Assembly: GCA_012656075.1 (NCBI GenBank)
Contig: JAAKBF010000302.1
Location: forward strand, 61,638-125,637
DNA length: 64,000 nt
Direction: 5' to 3'
DNA from: Phytophthora hibernalis
Taxonomy: Eukaryota > Oomycota > Peronosporomycetes > Peronosporales > Peronosporaceae
A program made the position numbers and the translations under genes. Below are positions 43,901 through 59,100 of this stretch, piece after piece; the stretch's first letter is position 1, and every line of letters starts with the position of its first letter. The notes beneath the pieces are model-generated. The model saw nothing but the letters and a program-made list of their open reading frames with translations. It made no database searches and was not told the origin of the DNA.

Positions 43901-46900
43901 GGCTGCGTTGGAGAGGCGTTGATCGAGCCCAAGTGTCGCTGAACCTCGGCTGATGAGTCGCTGAACTCGGCTGATGAGTCGCCGAACTCGGCTGAAGGGT
44001 GGGAGAGATCCATAACGACTCCAGGGCACTTGGTATTTGTATTGGAACTCGGTGGAACCCGACGGCTGCGTTGGAGAGGCGTTGATCGAGCCCAAGTGTC
44101 GCTGAACCTCGGCTGATGAGTCGCTGAACTCGGCTGATGAGTCGCCGAACTCGGCTGAAGGGTGGGAGAGATCCATAACGACTCCAGGGCACTTGGTATT
44201 TGTATTGGAACTCGGTGGAACCCGACGGCTGCGTTGGAGAGGCGTTGATCGAGCCCAAGTGTCGCTGAACCTCGGCTGATGAGTCGCTGAACTCGGCTGA
44301 TGAGTCGCCGAACTCGGCTGAAGGGTGGGAGAGATCCATAACGACTCCAGGGCACTTGGTATTTGTATTGGAACTCGGTGGAACCCGACGGCTGCGTTGG
44401 AGAGGCGTTGATCGAGCCCAAGTGTCGCTGAACCTCGGCTGATGAGTCGCTGAACTCGGCTGATGAGTCGCCGAACTCGGCTGAAGGGTGGGAGAGATCC
44501 ATAACGACTCCAGGGCACTTGGTATTTGTATTGGAACTCGGTGGAACCCGACGGCTGCGTTGGAGAGGCGTTGATCGAGCCCAAGTGTCGCTGAACCTCG
44601 GCTGATGAGTCGCTGAACTCGGCTGATGAGTCGCCGAACTCGGCTGAAGGGTGGGAGAGATCCATAACGACTCCAGGGCACTTGGTATTTGTATTGGAAC
44701 TCGGTGGAACCCGACGGCTGCGTTGGAGAGGCGTTGATCGAGCCCAAGTGTCGCTGAACCTCGGCTGATGAGTCGCTGAACTCGGCTGATGAGTCGCCGA
44801 ACTCGGCTGAAGGGTGGGAGAGATCCATAACGACTCCAGGGCACTTGGTATTTGTATTGGAACTCGGTGGAACCCGACGGCTGCGTTGGAGAGGCGTTGA
44901 TCGAGCCCAAGTGTCGCTGAACCTCGGCTGATGAGTCGCTGAACTCGGCTGATGAGTCGCCGAACTCGGCTGAAGGGTGGGAGAGATCCATAACGACTCC
45001 AGGGCACTTGGTATTTGTATTGGAACTCGGTGGAACCCGACGGCTGCGTTGGAGAGGCGTTGATCGAGCCCAAGTGTCGCTGAACCTCGGCTGATGAGTC
45101 GCTGAACTCGGCTGATGAGTCGCCGAACTCGGCTGAAGGGTGGGAGAGATCCATAACGACTCCAGGGCACTTGGTATTTGTATTGGAACTCGGTGGAACC
45201 CGACGGCTGCGTTGGAGAGGCGTTGATCGAGCCCAAGTGTCGCTGAACCTCGGCTGATGAGTCGCTGAACTCGGCTGATGAGTCGCCGAACTCGGCTGAA
45301 GGGTGGGAGAGATCCATAACGACTCCAGGGCACTTGGTATTTGTATTGGAACTCGGTGGAACCCGACGGCTGCGTTGGAGAGGCGTTGATCGAGCCCAAG
45401 TGTCGCTGAACCTCGGCTGATGAGTCGCTGAACTCGGCTGATGAGTCGCCGAACTCGGCTGAAGGGTGGGAGAGATCCATAACGACTCCAGGGCACTTGG
45501 TATTTGTATTGGAACTCGGTGGAACCCGACGGCTGCGTTGGAGAGGCGTTGATCGAGCCCAAGTGTCGCTGAACCTCGGCTGATGAGTCGCTGAACTCGG
45601 CTGATGAGTCGCCGAACTCGGCTGAAGGGTGGGAGAGATCCATAACGACTCCAGGGCACTTGGTATTTGTATTGGAACTCGGTGGAACCCGACGGCTGCG
45701 TTGGAGAGGCGTTGATCGAGCCCAAGTGTCGCTGAACCTCGGCTGATGAGTCGCTGAACTCGGCTGATGAGTCGCCGAACTCGGCTGAAGGGTGGGAGAG
45801 ATCCATAACGACTCCAGGGCACTTGGTATTTGTATTGGAACTCGGTGGAACCCGACGGCTGCGTTGGAGAGGCGTTGATCGAGCCCAAGTGTCGCTGAAC
45901 CTCGGCTGATGAGTCGCTGAACTCGGCTGATGAGTCGCCGAACTCGGCTGAAGGGTGGGAGAGATCCATAACGACTCCAGGGCACTTGGTATTTGTATTG
46001 GAACTCGGTGGAACCCGACGGCTGCGTTGGAGAGGCGTTGATCGAGCCCAAGTGTCGCTGAACCTCGGCTGATGAGTCGCTGAACTCGGCTGATGAGTCG
46101 CCGAACTCGGCTGAAGGGTGGGAGAGATCCATAACGACTCCAGGGCACTTGGTATTTGTATTGGAACTCGGTGGAACCCGACGGCTGCGTTGGAGAGGCG
46201 TTGATCGAGCCCAAGTGTCGCTGAACCTCGGCTGATGAGTCGCTGAACTCGGCTGATGAGTCGCCGAACTCGGCTGAAGGGTGGGAGAGATCCATAACGA
46301 CTCCAGGGCACTTGGTATTTGTATTGGAACTCGGTGGAACCCGACGGCTGCGTTGGAGAGGCGTTGATCGAGCCCAAGTGTCGCTGAACCTCGGCTGATG
46401 AGTCGCTGAACTCGGCTGATGAGTCGCCGAACTCGGCTGAAGGGTGGGAGAGATCCATAACGACTCCAGGGCACTTGGTATTTGTATTGGAACTCGGTGG
46501 AACCCGACGGCTGCGTTGGAGAGGCGTTGATCGAGCCCAAGTGTCGCTGAACCTCGGCTGATGAGTCGCTGAACTCGGCTGATGAGTCGCCGAACTCGGC
46601 TGAAGGGTGGGAGAGATCCATAACGACTCCAGGGCACTTGGTATTTGTATTGGAACTCGGTGGAACCCGACGGCTGCGTTGGAGAGGCGTTGATCGAGCC
46701 CAAGTGTCGCTGAACCTCGGCTGATGAGTCGCTGAACTCGGCTGATGAGTCGCCGAACTCGGCTGAAGGGTGGGAGAGATCCATAACGACTCCAGGGCAC
46801 TTGGTATTTGTATTGGAACTCGGTGGAACCCGACGGCTGCGTTGGAGAGGCGTTGATCGAGCCCAAGTGTCGCTGAACCTCGGCTGATGAGTCGCTGAAC

Positions 46901-47195
46901 TCGGCTGATGAGTCGCCGAACTCGGCTGAAGGGTGGGAGAGATCCATAACGACTCCAGGGCACTTGGTATTTGTATTGGAACTCGGTGGAACCCGACGGC
47001 TGCGTTGGAGAGGCGTTGATCGAGCCCAAGTGTCGCTGAACCTCGGCTGATGAGTCGCTGAACTCGGCTGATGAGTCGCCGAACTCGGCTGAAGGGTGGG
47101 AGAGATCCATAACGACTCCAGGGCACTTGGTATTTGTATTGGAACTCGGTGGAACCCGACGGCTGCGTTGGAGAGGCGTTGATCGAGCCCAAGTG
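31901..47195 (-). repeat. satellite, homogeneous core
   Basis: Nearly identical units with CACTTGGT..TATTGG..CTGCGTTGG..GAGCCCAAG. CACGTGG persists in scattered units up to about 39300 and is then absent until 60534. Occasional 2-bp losses (CACTTGTATTTG at about 32975, 36069 and 38004), one 160-bp unit (near 32068) and one 142-bp unit (near 36166) interrupt it. Confidence 0.85.
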
Positions 47196-50100
47196 TCACT
47201 GAACCTCGGCTGATGAGTCGCTGAACTCGGCTGATGAGTCGCCGAACTCGGCTGAAGGGTGGGAGAGATCCATAACGACTCCAGGGCACTTGGTATTTGT
47301 ATTGGAACTCGGTGGAACCCGACGGCTGCGTTGGAGAGGCGTTGATCGAGCCCAAGTGTCGCTGAACCTCGGCTGATGAGTCGCTGAACTCGGCTGATGA
47401 GTCGCCGAACTCGGCTGAAGGGTGGGAGAGATCCATAACGACTCCAGGGCACTTGGTATTTGTATTGGAACTCGGTGGAACCCGACGGCTGCGTTGGAGA
47501 GGCGTTGATCGAGCCCAAGTGTCGCTGAACCTCGGCTGATGAGTCGCTGAACTCGGCTGATGAGTCGCCGAACTCGGCTGAAGGGTGGGAGAGATCCATA
47601 ACGACTCCAGGGCACTTGGTATTTGTATTGGAACTCGGTGGAACCCGACGGCTGCGTTGGAGAGGCGTTGATCGAGCCCAAGTGTCGCTGAACCTCGGCT
47701 GATGAGTCGCTGAACTCGGCTGATGAGTCGCCGAACTCGGCTGAAGGGTGGGAGAGATCCATAACGACTCCAGGGCACTTGGTATTTGTATTGGAACTCG
47801 GTGGAACCCGACGGCTGCGTTGGAGAGGCGTTGATCGAGCCCAAGTGTCGCTGAACCTCGGCTGATGAGTCGCTGAACTCGGCTGATGAGTCGCCGAACT
47901 CGGCTGAAGGGTGGGAGAGATCCATAACGACTCCAGGGCACTTGGTATTTGTATTGGAACTCGGTGGAACCCGACGGCTGCGTTGGAGAGGCGTTGATCG
48001 AGCCCAAGTGTCGCTGAACCTCGGCTGATGAGTCGCTGAACTCGGCTGATGAGTCGCCGAACTCGGCTGAAGGGTGGGAGAGATCCATAACGACTCCAGG
48101 GCACTTGGTATTTGTATTGGAACTCGGTGGAACCCGACGGCTGCGTTGGAGAGGCGTTGATCGAGCCCAAGTGTCGCTGAACCTCGGCTGATGAGTCGCT
48201 GAACTCGGCTGATGAGTCGCCGAACTCGGCTGAAGGGTGGGAGAGATCCATAACGACTCCAGGGCACTTGGTATTTGTATTGGAACTCGGTGGAACCCGA
48301 CGGCTGCGTTGGAGAGGCGTTGATCGAGCCCAAGTGTCGCTGAACCTCGGCTGATGAGTCGCTGAACTCGGCTGATGAGTCGCCGAACTCGGCTGAAGGG
48401 TGGGAGAGATCCATAACGACTCCAGGGCACTTGGTATTTGTATTGGAACTCGGTGGAACCCGACGGCTGCGTTGGAGAGGCGTTGATCGAGCCCAAGTGT
48501 CGCTGAACCTCGGCTGATGAGTCGCTGAACTCGGCTGATGAGTCGCCGAACTCGGCTGAAGGGTGGGAGAGATCCATAACGACTCCAGGGCACTTGGTAT
48601 TTGTATTGGAACTCGGTGGAACCCGACGGCTGCGTTGGAGAGGCGTTGATCGAGCCCAAGTGTCGCTGAACCTCGGCTGATGAGTCGCTGAACTCGGCTG
48701 ATGAGTCGCCGAACTCGGCTGAAGGGTGGGAGAGATCCATAACGACTCCAGGGCACTTGGTATTTGTATTGGAACTCGGTGGAACCCGACGGCTGCGTTG
48801 GAGAGGCGTTGATCGAGCCCAAGTGTCGCTGAACCTCGGCTGATGAGTCGCTGAACTCGGCTGATGAGTCGCCGAACTCGGGTGGGAGAGATCCATAACG
48901 ACTCCAGGGCACTTGGTATTTGTATTGGAACTCGGTGGAACCCGACGGCTGCGTTGGAGAGGCGTTGATCGAGCCCAAGTGTCGCTGAACCTCGGCTGAT
49001 GAGTCGCTGAACTCGGCTGATGAGTCGCCGAACTCGGCTGAAGGGTGGGAGAGATCCATAACGACTCCAGGGCACTTGGTATTTGTATTGGAACTCGGTG
49101 GAACCCGACGGCTGCGTTGGAGAGGCGTTGATCGAGCCCAAGTGTCGCTGAACCTCGGCTGATGAGTCGCTGAACTCGGCTGATGAGTCGCCGAACTCGG
49201 CTGAAGGGTGGGAGAGATCCATAACGACTCCAGGGCACTTGGTATTTGTATTGGAACTCGGTGGAACCCGACGGCTGCGTTGGAGAGGCGTTGATCGAGC
49301 CCAAGTGTCACTGAACCTCGGCTGATGAGTCGCTGAACTCGGCTGATGAGTCGCCGAACTCGGCTGAAGGGTGGGAGAGATCCATAACGACTCCAGGGCA
49401 CTTGGTATTTGTATTGGAACTCGGTGGAACCCGACGGCTGCGTTGGAGAGGCGTTGATCGAGCCCAAGTGTCGCTGAACCTCGGCTGATGAGTCGCTGAA
49501 CTCGGCTGATGAGTCGCCGAACTCGGCTGAAGGGTGGGAGAGATCCATAACGACTCCAGGGCACTTGGTATTTGTATTGGAACTCGGTGGAACCCGACGG
49601 CTGCGTTGGAGAGGCGTTGATCGAGCCCAAGTGTCGCTGAACCTCGGCTGATGAGTCGCTGAACTCGGCTGATGAGTCGCCGAACTCGGCTGAAGGGTGG
49701 GAGAGATCCATAACGACTCCAGGGCACTTGGTATTTGTATTGGAACTCGGTGGAACCCGACGGCTGCGTTGGAGAGGCGTTGATCGAGCCCAAGTGTCGC
49801 TGAACCTCGGCTGATGAGTCGCTGAACTCGGCTGATGAGTCGCCGAACTCGGCTGAAGGGTGGGAGAGATCCATAACGACTCCAGGGCACTTGGTATTTG
49901 TATTGGAACTCGGTGGAACCCGACGGCTGCGTTGGAGAGGCGTTGATCGAGCCCAAGTGTCGCTGAACCTCGGCTGATGAGTCGCTGAACTCGGCTGATG
50001 AGTCGCCGAACTCGGCTGAAGGGTGGGAGAGATCCATAACGACTCCAGGGCACTTGGTATTTGTATTGGAACTCGGTGGAACCCGACGGCTGCGTTGGAG

Positions 50101-53100
50101 AGGCGTTGATCGAGCCCAAGTGTCGCTGAACCTCGGCTGATGAGTCGCCGAACTCGGCTGAAGGGTGGGAGAGATCCATAACGACTCCAGGGCACTTGGT
50201 ATTTGTATTGGAACTCGGTGGAACCCGACGGCTGCGTTGGAGAGGCGTTGATCGAGCCCAAGTGTCGCTGAACCTCGGCTGATGAGTCGCTGAACTCGGC
50301 TGATGAGTCGCCGAACTCGGCTGAAGGGTGGGAGAGATCCATAACGACTCCAGGGCACTTGGTATTTGTATTGGAACTCGGTGGAACCCGACGGCTGCGT
50401 TGGAGAGGCGTTGATCGAGCCCAAGTGTCGCTGAACCTCGGCTGATGAGTCGCTGAACTCGGCTGATGAGTCGCCGAACTCGGCTGAAGGGTGGGAGAGA
50501 TCCATAACGACTCCAGGGCACTTGGTATTTGTATTGGAACTCGGTGGAACCCGACGGCTGCGTTGGAGAGGCGTTGATCGAGCCCAAGTGTCGCTGAACC
50601 TCGGCTGATGAGTCGCTGAACTCGGCTGATGAGTCGCCGAACTCGGCTGAAGGGTGGGAGAGATCCATAACGACTCCAGGGCACTTGGTATTTGTATTGG
50701 AACTCGGTGGAACCCGACGGCTGCGTTGGAGAGGCGTTGATCGAGCCCAAGTGTCACTGAACCTCGGCTGATGAGTCGCTGAACTCGGCTGATGAGTCGC
50801 CGAACTCGGCTGAAGGGTGGGAGAGATCCATAACGACTCCAGGGCACTTGGTATTTGTATTGGAACTCGGTGGAACCCGACGGCTGCGTTGGAGAGGCGT
50901 TGATCGAGCCCAAGTGTCGCTGAACCTCGGCTGATGAGTCGCTGAACTCGGCTGATGAGTCGCCGAACTCGGCTGAAGGGTGGGAGAGATCCATAACGAC
51001 TCCAGGGCACTTGGTATTTGTATTGGAACTCGGTGGAACCCGACGGCTGCGTTGGAGAGGCGTTGATCGAGCCCAAGTGTCGCTGAACCTCGGCTGATGA
51101 GTCGCTGAACTCGGCTGATGAGTCGCCGAACTCGGCTGAAGGGTGGGAGAGATCCATAACGACTCCAGGGCACTTGGTATTTGTATTGGAACTCGGTGGA
51201 ACCCGACGGCTGCGTTGGAGAGGCGTTGATCGAGCCCAAGTGTCGCTGAACCTCGGCTGATGAGTCGCCGAACTCGGCTGAAGGGTGGGAGAGATCCATA
51301 ACGACTCCAGGGCACTTGGTATTTGTATTGGAACTCGGTGGAACCCGACGGCTGCGTTGGAGAGGCGTTGATCGAGCCCAAGTGTCGCTGAACCTCGGCT
51401 GATGAGTCGCTGAACTCGGCTGATGAGTCGCCGAACTCGGCTGAAGGGTGGGAGAGATCCATAACGACTCCAGGGCACTTGGTATTTGTATTGGAACTCG
51501 GTGGAACCCGACGGCTGCGTTGGAGAGGCGTTGATCGAGCCCAAGTGTCACTGAACCTCGGCTGATGAGTCGCTGAACTCGGCTGATGAGTCGCCGAACT
51601 CGGCTGAAGGGTGGGAGAGATCCATAACGACTCCAGGGCACTTGGTATTTGTATTGGAACTCGGTGGAACCCGACGGCTGCGTTGGAGAGGCGTTGATCG
51701 AGCCCAAGTGTCGCTGAACCTCGGCTGATGAGTCGCTGAACTCGGCTGATGAGTCGCCGAACTCGGCTGAAGGGTGGGAGAGATCCATAACGACTCCAGG
51801 GCACTTGGTATTTGTATTGGAACTCGGTGGAACCCGACGGCTGCGTTGGAGAGGCGTTGATCGAGCCCAAGTGTCGCTGAACCTCGGCTGATGAGTCGCT
51901 GAACTCGGCTGATGAGTCGCCGAACTCGGCTGAAGGGTGGGAGAGATCCATAACGACTCCAGGGCACTTGGTATTTGTATTGGAACTCGGTGGAACCCGA
52001 CGGCTGCGTTGGAGAGGCGTTGATCGAGCCCAAGTGTCGCTGAACCTCGGCTGATGAGTCGCTGAACTCGGCTGATGGGTGGGAGAGATCCATAACGACT
52101 CCAGGGCACTTGGTATTTGTATTGGAACTCGGTGGAACCCGACGGCTGCGTTGGAGAGGCGTTGATCGAGCCCAAGTGTCACTGAACCTCGGCTGATGAG
52201 TCGCTGAACTCGGCTGATGAGTCGCCGAACTCGGCTGAAGGGTGGGAGAGATCCATAACGACTCCAGGGCACTTGGTATTTGTATTGGAACTCGGTGGAA
52301 CCCGACGGCTGCGTTGGAGAGGCGTTGATCGAGCCCAAGTGTCGCTGAACCTCGGCTGATGAGTCGCTGAACTCGGCTGATGAGTCGCCGAACTCGGCTG
52401 AAGGGTGGGAGAGATCCATAACGACTCCAGGGCACTTGGTATTTGTATTGGAACTCGGTGGAACCCGACGGCTGCGTTGGAGAGGCGTTGATCGAGCCCA
52501 AGTGTCACTGAACCTCGGCTGATGAGTCGCTGAACTCGGCTGATGAGTCGCCGAACTCGGCTGAAGGGTGGGAGAGATCCATAACGACTCCAGGGCACTT
52601 GGTATTTGTATTGGAACTCGGTGGAACCCGACGGCTGCGTTGGAGAGGCGTTGATCGAGCCCAAGTGTCGCTGAACCTCGGCTGATGAGTCGCTGAACTC
52701 GGCTGATGAGTCGCCGAACTCGGCTGAAGGGTGGGAGAGATCCATAACGACTCCAGGGCACTTGGTATTTGTATTGGAACTCGGTGGAACCCGACGGCTG
52801 CGTTGGAGAGGCGTTGATCGAGCCCAAGTGTCGCTGAACCTCGGCTGATGAGTCGCTGAACTCGGCTGATGAGTCGCCGAACTCGGCTGAAGGGTGGGAG
52901 AGATCCATAACGACTCCAGGGCACTTGGTATTTGTATTGGAACTCGGTGGAACCCGACGGCTGCGTTGGAGAGGCGTTGATCGAGCCCAAGTGTCACTGA
53001 ACCTCGGCTGATGAGTCGCTGAACTCGGCTGATGAGTCGCCGAACTCGGCTGAAGGGTGGGAGAGATCCATAACGACTCCAGGGCACTTGGTATTTGTAT

Positions 53101-56100
53101 TGGAACTCGGTGGAACCCGACGGCTGCGTTGGAGAGGCGTTGATCGAGCCCAAGTGTCACTGAACCTCGGCTGATGAGTCGCTGAACTCGGCTGATGAGT
53201 CGCCGAACTCGGCTGAAGGGTGGGAGAGATCCATAACGACTCCAGGGCACTTGGTATTTGTATTGGAACTCGGTGGAACCCGACGGCTGCGTTGGAGAGG
53301 CGTTGATCGAGCCCAAGTGTCGCTGAACCTCGGCTGATGAGTCGCTGAACTCGGCTGATGAGTCGCCGAACTCGGCTGAAGGGTGGGAGAGATCCATAAC
53401 GACTCCAGGGCACTTGGTATTTGTATTGGAACTCGGTGGAACCCGACGGCTGCGTTGGAGAGGCGTTGATCGAGCCCAAGTGTCACTGAACCTCGGCTGA
53501 TGAGTCGCTGAACTCGGCTGATGAGTCGCCGAACTCGGCTGAAGGGTGGGAGAGATCCATAACGACTCCAGGGCACTTGGTATTTGTATTGGAACTCGGT
53601 GGAACCCGACGGCTGCGTTGGAGAGGCGTTGATCGAGCCCAAGTGTCACTGAACCTCGGCTGATGAGTCGCTGAACTCGGCTGATGAGTCGCCGAACTCG
53701 GCTGAAGGGTGGGAGAGATCCATAACGACTCCAGGGCACTTGGTATTTGTATTGGAACTCGGTGGAACCCGACGGCTGCGTTGGAGAGGCGTTGATCGAG
53801 CCCAAGTGTCGAACCTCGGCTGATGAGTCGCTGAACTCGGCTGATGAGTCGCCGAACTCGGCTGAAGGGTGGGAGAGATCCATAACGACTCCAGGGCACT
53901 TGGTATTTGTATTGGAACTCGGTGGAACCCGACGGCTGCGTTGGAGAGGCGTTGATCGAGCCCAAGTGTCGCTGAACCTCGGCTGATGAGTCGCTGAACT
54001 CGGCTGATGAGTCGCCGAACTCGGCTGAAGGGTGGGAGAGATCCATAACGACTCCAGGGCACTTGGTATTTGTATTGGAACTCGGTGGAACCCGACGGCT
54101 GCGTTGGAGAGGCGTTGATCGAGCCCAAGTGTCACTGAACCTCGGCTGATGAGTCGCTGAACTCGGCTGATGAGTCGCCGAACTCGGCTGAAGGGTGGGA
54201 GAGATCCATAACGACTCCAGGGCACTTGGTATTTGTATTGGAACTCGGTGGAACCCGACGGCTGCGTTGGAGAGGCGTTGATCGAGCCCAAGTGTCGCTG
54301 AACCTCGGCTGATGAGTCGCTGAACTCGGCTGATGAGTCGCCGAACTCGGCTGAAGGGTGGGAGAGATCCATAACGACTCCAGGGCACTTGGTATTTGTA
54401 TTGGAACTCGGTGGAACCCGACGGCTGCGTTGGAGAGGCGTTGATCGAGCCCAAGTGTCGCTGAACCTCGGCTGATGAGTCGCTGAACTCGGCTGATGAG
54501 TCGCCGAACTCGGCTGAAGGGTGGGAGAGATCCATAACGACTCCAGGGCACTTGGTATTTGTATTGGAACTCGGTGGAACCCGACGGCTGCGTTGGAGAG
54601 GCGTTGATCGAGCCCAAGTGTCACTGAACCTCGGCTGATGAGTCGCTGAACTCGGCTGATGAGTCGCCGAACTCGGCTGAAGGGTGGGAGAGATCCATAA
54701 CGACTCCAGGGCACTGGTATTTGTATTGGAACTCGGTGGAACCCGACGGCTGCGTTGGAGAGGCGTTGATCGAGCCCAAGTGTCACTGAACCTCGGCTGA
54801 TGAGTCGCTGAACTCGGCTGATGAGTCGCCGAACTCGGCTGAAGGGTGGGAGAGATCCATAACGACTCCAGGGCACTTGGTATTTGTATTGGAACTCGGT
54901 GGAACCCGACGGCTGCGTTGGAGAGGCGTTGATCGAGCCCAAGTGTCACTGAACCTCGGCTGATGAGTCGCTGAACTCGGCTGATGAGTCGCCGAACTCG
55001 GCTGAAGGGTGGGAGAGATCCATAACGACTCCAGGGCACTTGGTATTTGTATTGGAACTCGGTGGAACCCGACGGCTGCGTTGGAGAGGCGTTGATCGAG
55101 CCCAAGTGTCACTGAACCTCGGCTGATGAGTCGCTGAACTCGGCTGATGAGTCGCCGAACTCGGCTGAAGGGTGGGAGAGATCCATAACGACTCCAGGGC
55201 ACTTGGTATTTGTATTGGAACTCGGTGGAACCCGACGGCTGCGTTGGAGAGGCGTTGATCGAGCCCAAGTGTCACTGAACCTCGGCTGATGAGTCGCTGA
55301 ACTCGGCTGATGAGTCGCCGAACTCGGCTGAAGGGTGGGAGAGATCCATAACGACTCCAGGGCACTTGGTATTTGTATTGGAACTCGGTGGAACCCGACG
55401 GCTGCGTTGGAGAGGCGTTGATCGAGCCCAAGTGTCGCTGAACCTCGGCTGATGAGTCGCTGAACTCGGCTGATGAGTCGCCGAACTCGGCTGAAGGGTG
55501 GGAGAGATCCATAACGACTCCAGGGCACTTGGTATTTGTATTGGAACTCGGTGGAACCCGACGGCTGCGTTGGAGAGGCGTTGATCGAGCCCAAGTGTCA
55601 CTGAACCTCGGCTGATGAGTCGCTGAACTCGGCTGATGAGTCGCCGAACTCGGCTGAAGGGTGGGAGAGATCCATAACGACTCCAGGGCACTTGGTATTT
55701 GTATTGGAACTCGGTGGAACCCGACGGCTGCGTTGGAGAGGCGTTGATCGAGCCCAAGTGTCGCTGAACCTCGGCTGATGAGTCGCTGAACTCGGCTGAT
55801 GAGTCGCCGAACTCGGCTGAAGGGTGGGAGAGATCCATAACGACTCCAGGGCACTTGGTATTTGTATTGGAACTCGGTGGAACCCGACGGCTGCGTTGGA
55901 GAGGCGTTGATCGAGCCCAAGTGTCACTGAACCTCGGCTGATGAGTCGCTGAACTCGGCTGATGAGTCGCCGAACTCGGCTGAAGGGTGGGAGAGATCCA
56001 TAACGACTCCAGGGCACTTGGTATTTGTATTGGAACTCGGTGGAACCCGACGGCTGCGTTGGAGAGGCGTTGATCGAGCCCAAGTGTCGCTGAACCTCGG

Positions 56101-59100
56101 CTGATGAGTCGCTGAACTCGGCTGATGAGTCGCCGAACTCGGCTGAAGGGTGGGAGAGATCCATAACGACTCCAGGGCACTTGGTATTTGTATTGGAACT
56201 CGGTGGAACCCGACGGCTGCGTTGGAGAGGCGTTGATCGAGCCCAAGTGTCGCTGAACCTCGGCTGATGAGTCGCTGAACTCGGCTGATGAGTCGCCGAA
56301 CTCGGCTGAAGGGTGGGAGAGATCCATAACGACTCCAGGGCACTTGGTATTTGTATTGGAACTCGGTGGAACCCGACGGCTGCGTTGGAGAGGCGTTGAT
56401 CGAGCCCAAGTGTCACTGAACCTCGGCTGATGAGTCGCTGAACTCGGCTGATGAGTCGCCGAACTCGGCTGAAGGGTGGGAGAGATCCATAACGACTCCA
56501 GGGCACTTGGTATTTGTATTGGAACTCGGTGGAACCCGACGGCTGCGTTGGAGAGGCGTTGATCGAGCCCAAGTGTCACTGAACCTCGGCTGATGAGTCG
56601 CTGAACTCGGCTGATGAGTCGCCGAACTCGGCTGAAGGGTGGGAGAGATCCATAACGACTCCAGGGCACTTGGTATTTGTATTGGAACTCGGTGGAACCC
56701 GACGGCTGCGTTGGAGAGGCGTTGATCGAGCCCAAGTGTCACTGAACCTCGGCTGATGAGTCGCTGAACTCGGCTGATGAGTCGCCGAACTCGGCTGAAG
56801 GGTGGGAGAGATCCATAACGACTCCAGGGCACTTGGTATTTGTATTGGAACTCGGTGGAACCCGACGGCTGCGTTGGAGAGGCGTTGATCGAGCCCAAGT
56901 GTCACTGAACCTCGGCTGATGAGTCGCTGAACTCGGCTGATGAGTCGCCGAACTCGGCTGAAGGGTGGGAGAGATCCATAACGACTCCAGGGCACTTGGT
57001 ATTTGTATTGGAACTCGGTGGAACCCGACGGCTGCGTTGGAGAGGCGTTGATCGAGCCCAAGTGTCACTGAACCTCGGCTGATGAGTCGCTGAACTCGGC
57101 TGATGAGTCGCCGAACTCGGCTGAAGGGTGGGAGAGATCCATAACGACTCCAGGGCACTTGGTATTTGTATTGGAACTCGGTGGAACCCGACGGCTGCGT
57201 TGGAGAGGCGTTGATCGAGCCCAAGTGTCGCTGAACCTCGGCTGATGAGTCGCTGAACTCGGCTGATGAGTCGCCGAACTCGGCTGAAGGGTGGGAGAGA
57301 TCCATAACGACTCCAGGGCACTTGGTATTTGTATTGGAACTCGGTGGAACCCGACGGCTGCGTTGGAGAGGCGTTGATCGAGCCCAAGTGTCACTGAACC
57401 TCGGCTGATGAGTCGCTGAACTCGGCTGATGAGTCGCCGAACTCGGCTGAAGGGTGGGAGAGATCCATAACGACTCCAGGGCACTTGGTATTTGTATTGG
57501 AACTCGGTGGAACCCGACGGCTGCGTTGGAGAGGCGTTGATCGAGCCCAAGTGTCGCTGAACCTCGGCTGATGAGTCGCTGAACTCGGCTGATGAGTCGC
57601 CGAACTCGGCTGAAGGGTGGGAGAGATCCATAACGACTCCAGGGCACTTGGTATTTGTATTGGAACTCGGTGGAACCCGACGGCTGCGTTGGAGAGGCGT
57701 TGATCGAGCCCAAGTGTCACTGAACCTCGGCTGATGAGTCGCTGAACTCGGCTGATGAGTCGCCGAACTCGGCTGAAGGGTGGGAGAGATCCATAACGAC
57801 TCCAGGGCACTTGGTATTTGTATTGGAACTCGGTGGAACCCGACGGCTGCGTTGGAGAGGCGTTGATCGAGCCCAAGTGTCACTGAACCTCGGCTGATGA
57901 GTCGAACTCGGCTGATGAGTCGCCGAACTCGGCTGAAGGGTGGGAGAGATCCATAACGACTCCAGGGCACTTGGTATTTGTATTGGAACTCGGTGGAACC
58001 CGACGGCTGCGTTGGAGAGGCGTTGATCGAGCCCAAGTGTCACTGAACCTCGGCTGATGAGTCGCTGAACTCGGCTGATGAGTCGCCGAACTCGGCTGAA
58101 GGGTGGGAGAGATCCATAACGACTCCAGGGCACTTGGTATTTGTATTGGAACTCGGTGGAACCCGACGGCTGCGTTGGAGAGGCGTTGATCGAGCCCAAG
58201 TGTCGCTGAACCTCGGCTGATGAGTCGCTGAACTCGGCTGATGAGTCGCCGAACTCGGCTGAAGGGTGGGAGAGATCCATAACGACTCCAGGGCACTTGG
58301 TATTTGTATTGGAACTCGGTGGAACCCGACGGCTGCGTTGGAGAGGCGTTGATCGAGCCCAAGTGTCACTGAACCTCGGCTGATGAGTCGCTGAACTCGG
58401 CTGATGAGTCGCCGAACTCGGCTGAAGGGTGGGAGAGATCCATAACGACTCCAGGGCACTTGGTATTTGTATTGGAACTCGGTGGAACCCGACGGCTGCG
58501 TTGGAGAGGCGTTGATCGAGCCCAAGTGTCGCTGAACCTCGGCTGATGAGTCGCTGAACTCGGCTGATGAGTCGCCGAACTCGGCTGAAGGGTGGGAGAG
58601 ATCCATAACGACTCCAGGGCACTTGGTATTTGTATTGGAACTCGGTGGAACCCGACGGCTGCGTTGGAGAGGCGTTGATCGAGCCCAAGTGTCGCTGAAC
58701 CTCGGCTGATGAGTCGCTGAACTCGGCTGATGAGTCGCCGAACTCGGCTGAAGGGTGGGAGAGATCCATAACGACTCCAGGGCACTTGGTATTTGTATTG
58801 GAACTCGGTGGAACCCGACGGCTGCGTTGGAGAGGCGTTGATCGAGCCCAAGTGTCACTGAACCTCGGCTGATGAGTCGCTGAACTCGGCTGAAGGGTGG
58901 GAGAGATCCATAACGACTCCAGGGCACTTGGTATTTGTATTGGAACTCGGTGGAACCCGACGGCTGCGTTGGAGAGGCGTTGATCGAGCCCAAGTGTCAC
59001 TGAACCTCGGCTGATGAGTCGCTGAACTCGGCTGATGAGTCGCCGAACTCGGCTGAAGGGTGGGAGAGATCCATAACGACTCCAGGGCACTTGGTATTTG

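Noticed and set aside
27358..54942. A 9194-codon minus-strand ORF as a giant repetitive protein gene
   Set aside because: It is a by-product of a stop-free 163-bp unit read through all three frames. The same DNA gives overlapping ORFs in other frames, there is no distinct start or end region, and its limits fall at single-base variants.
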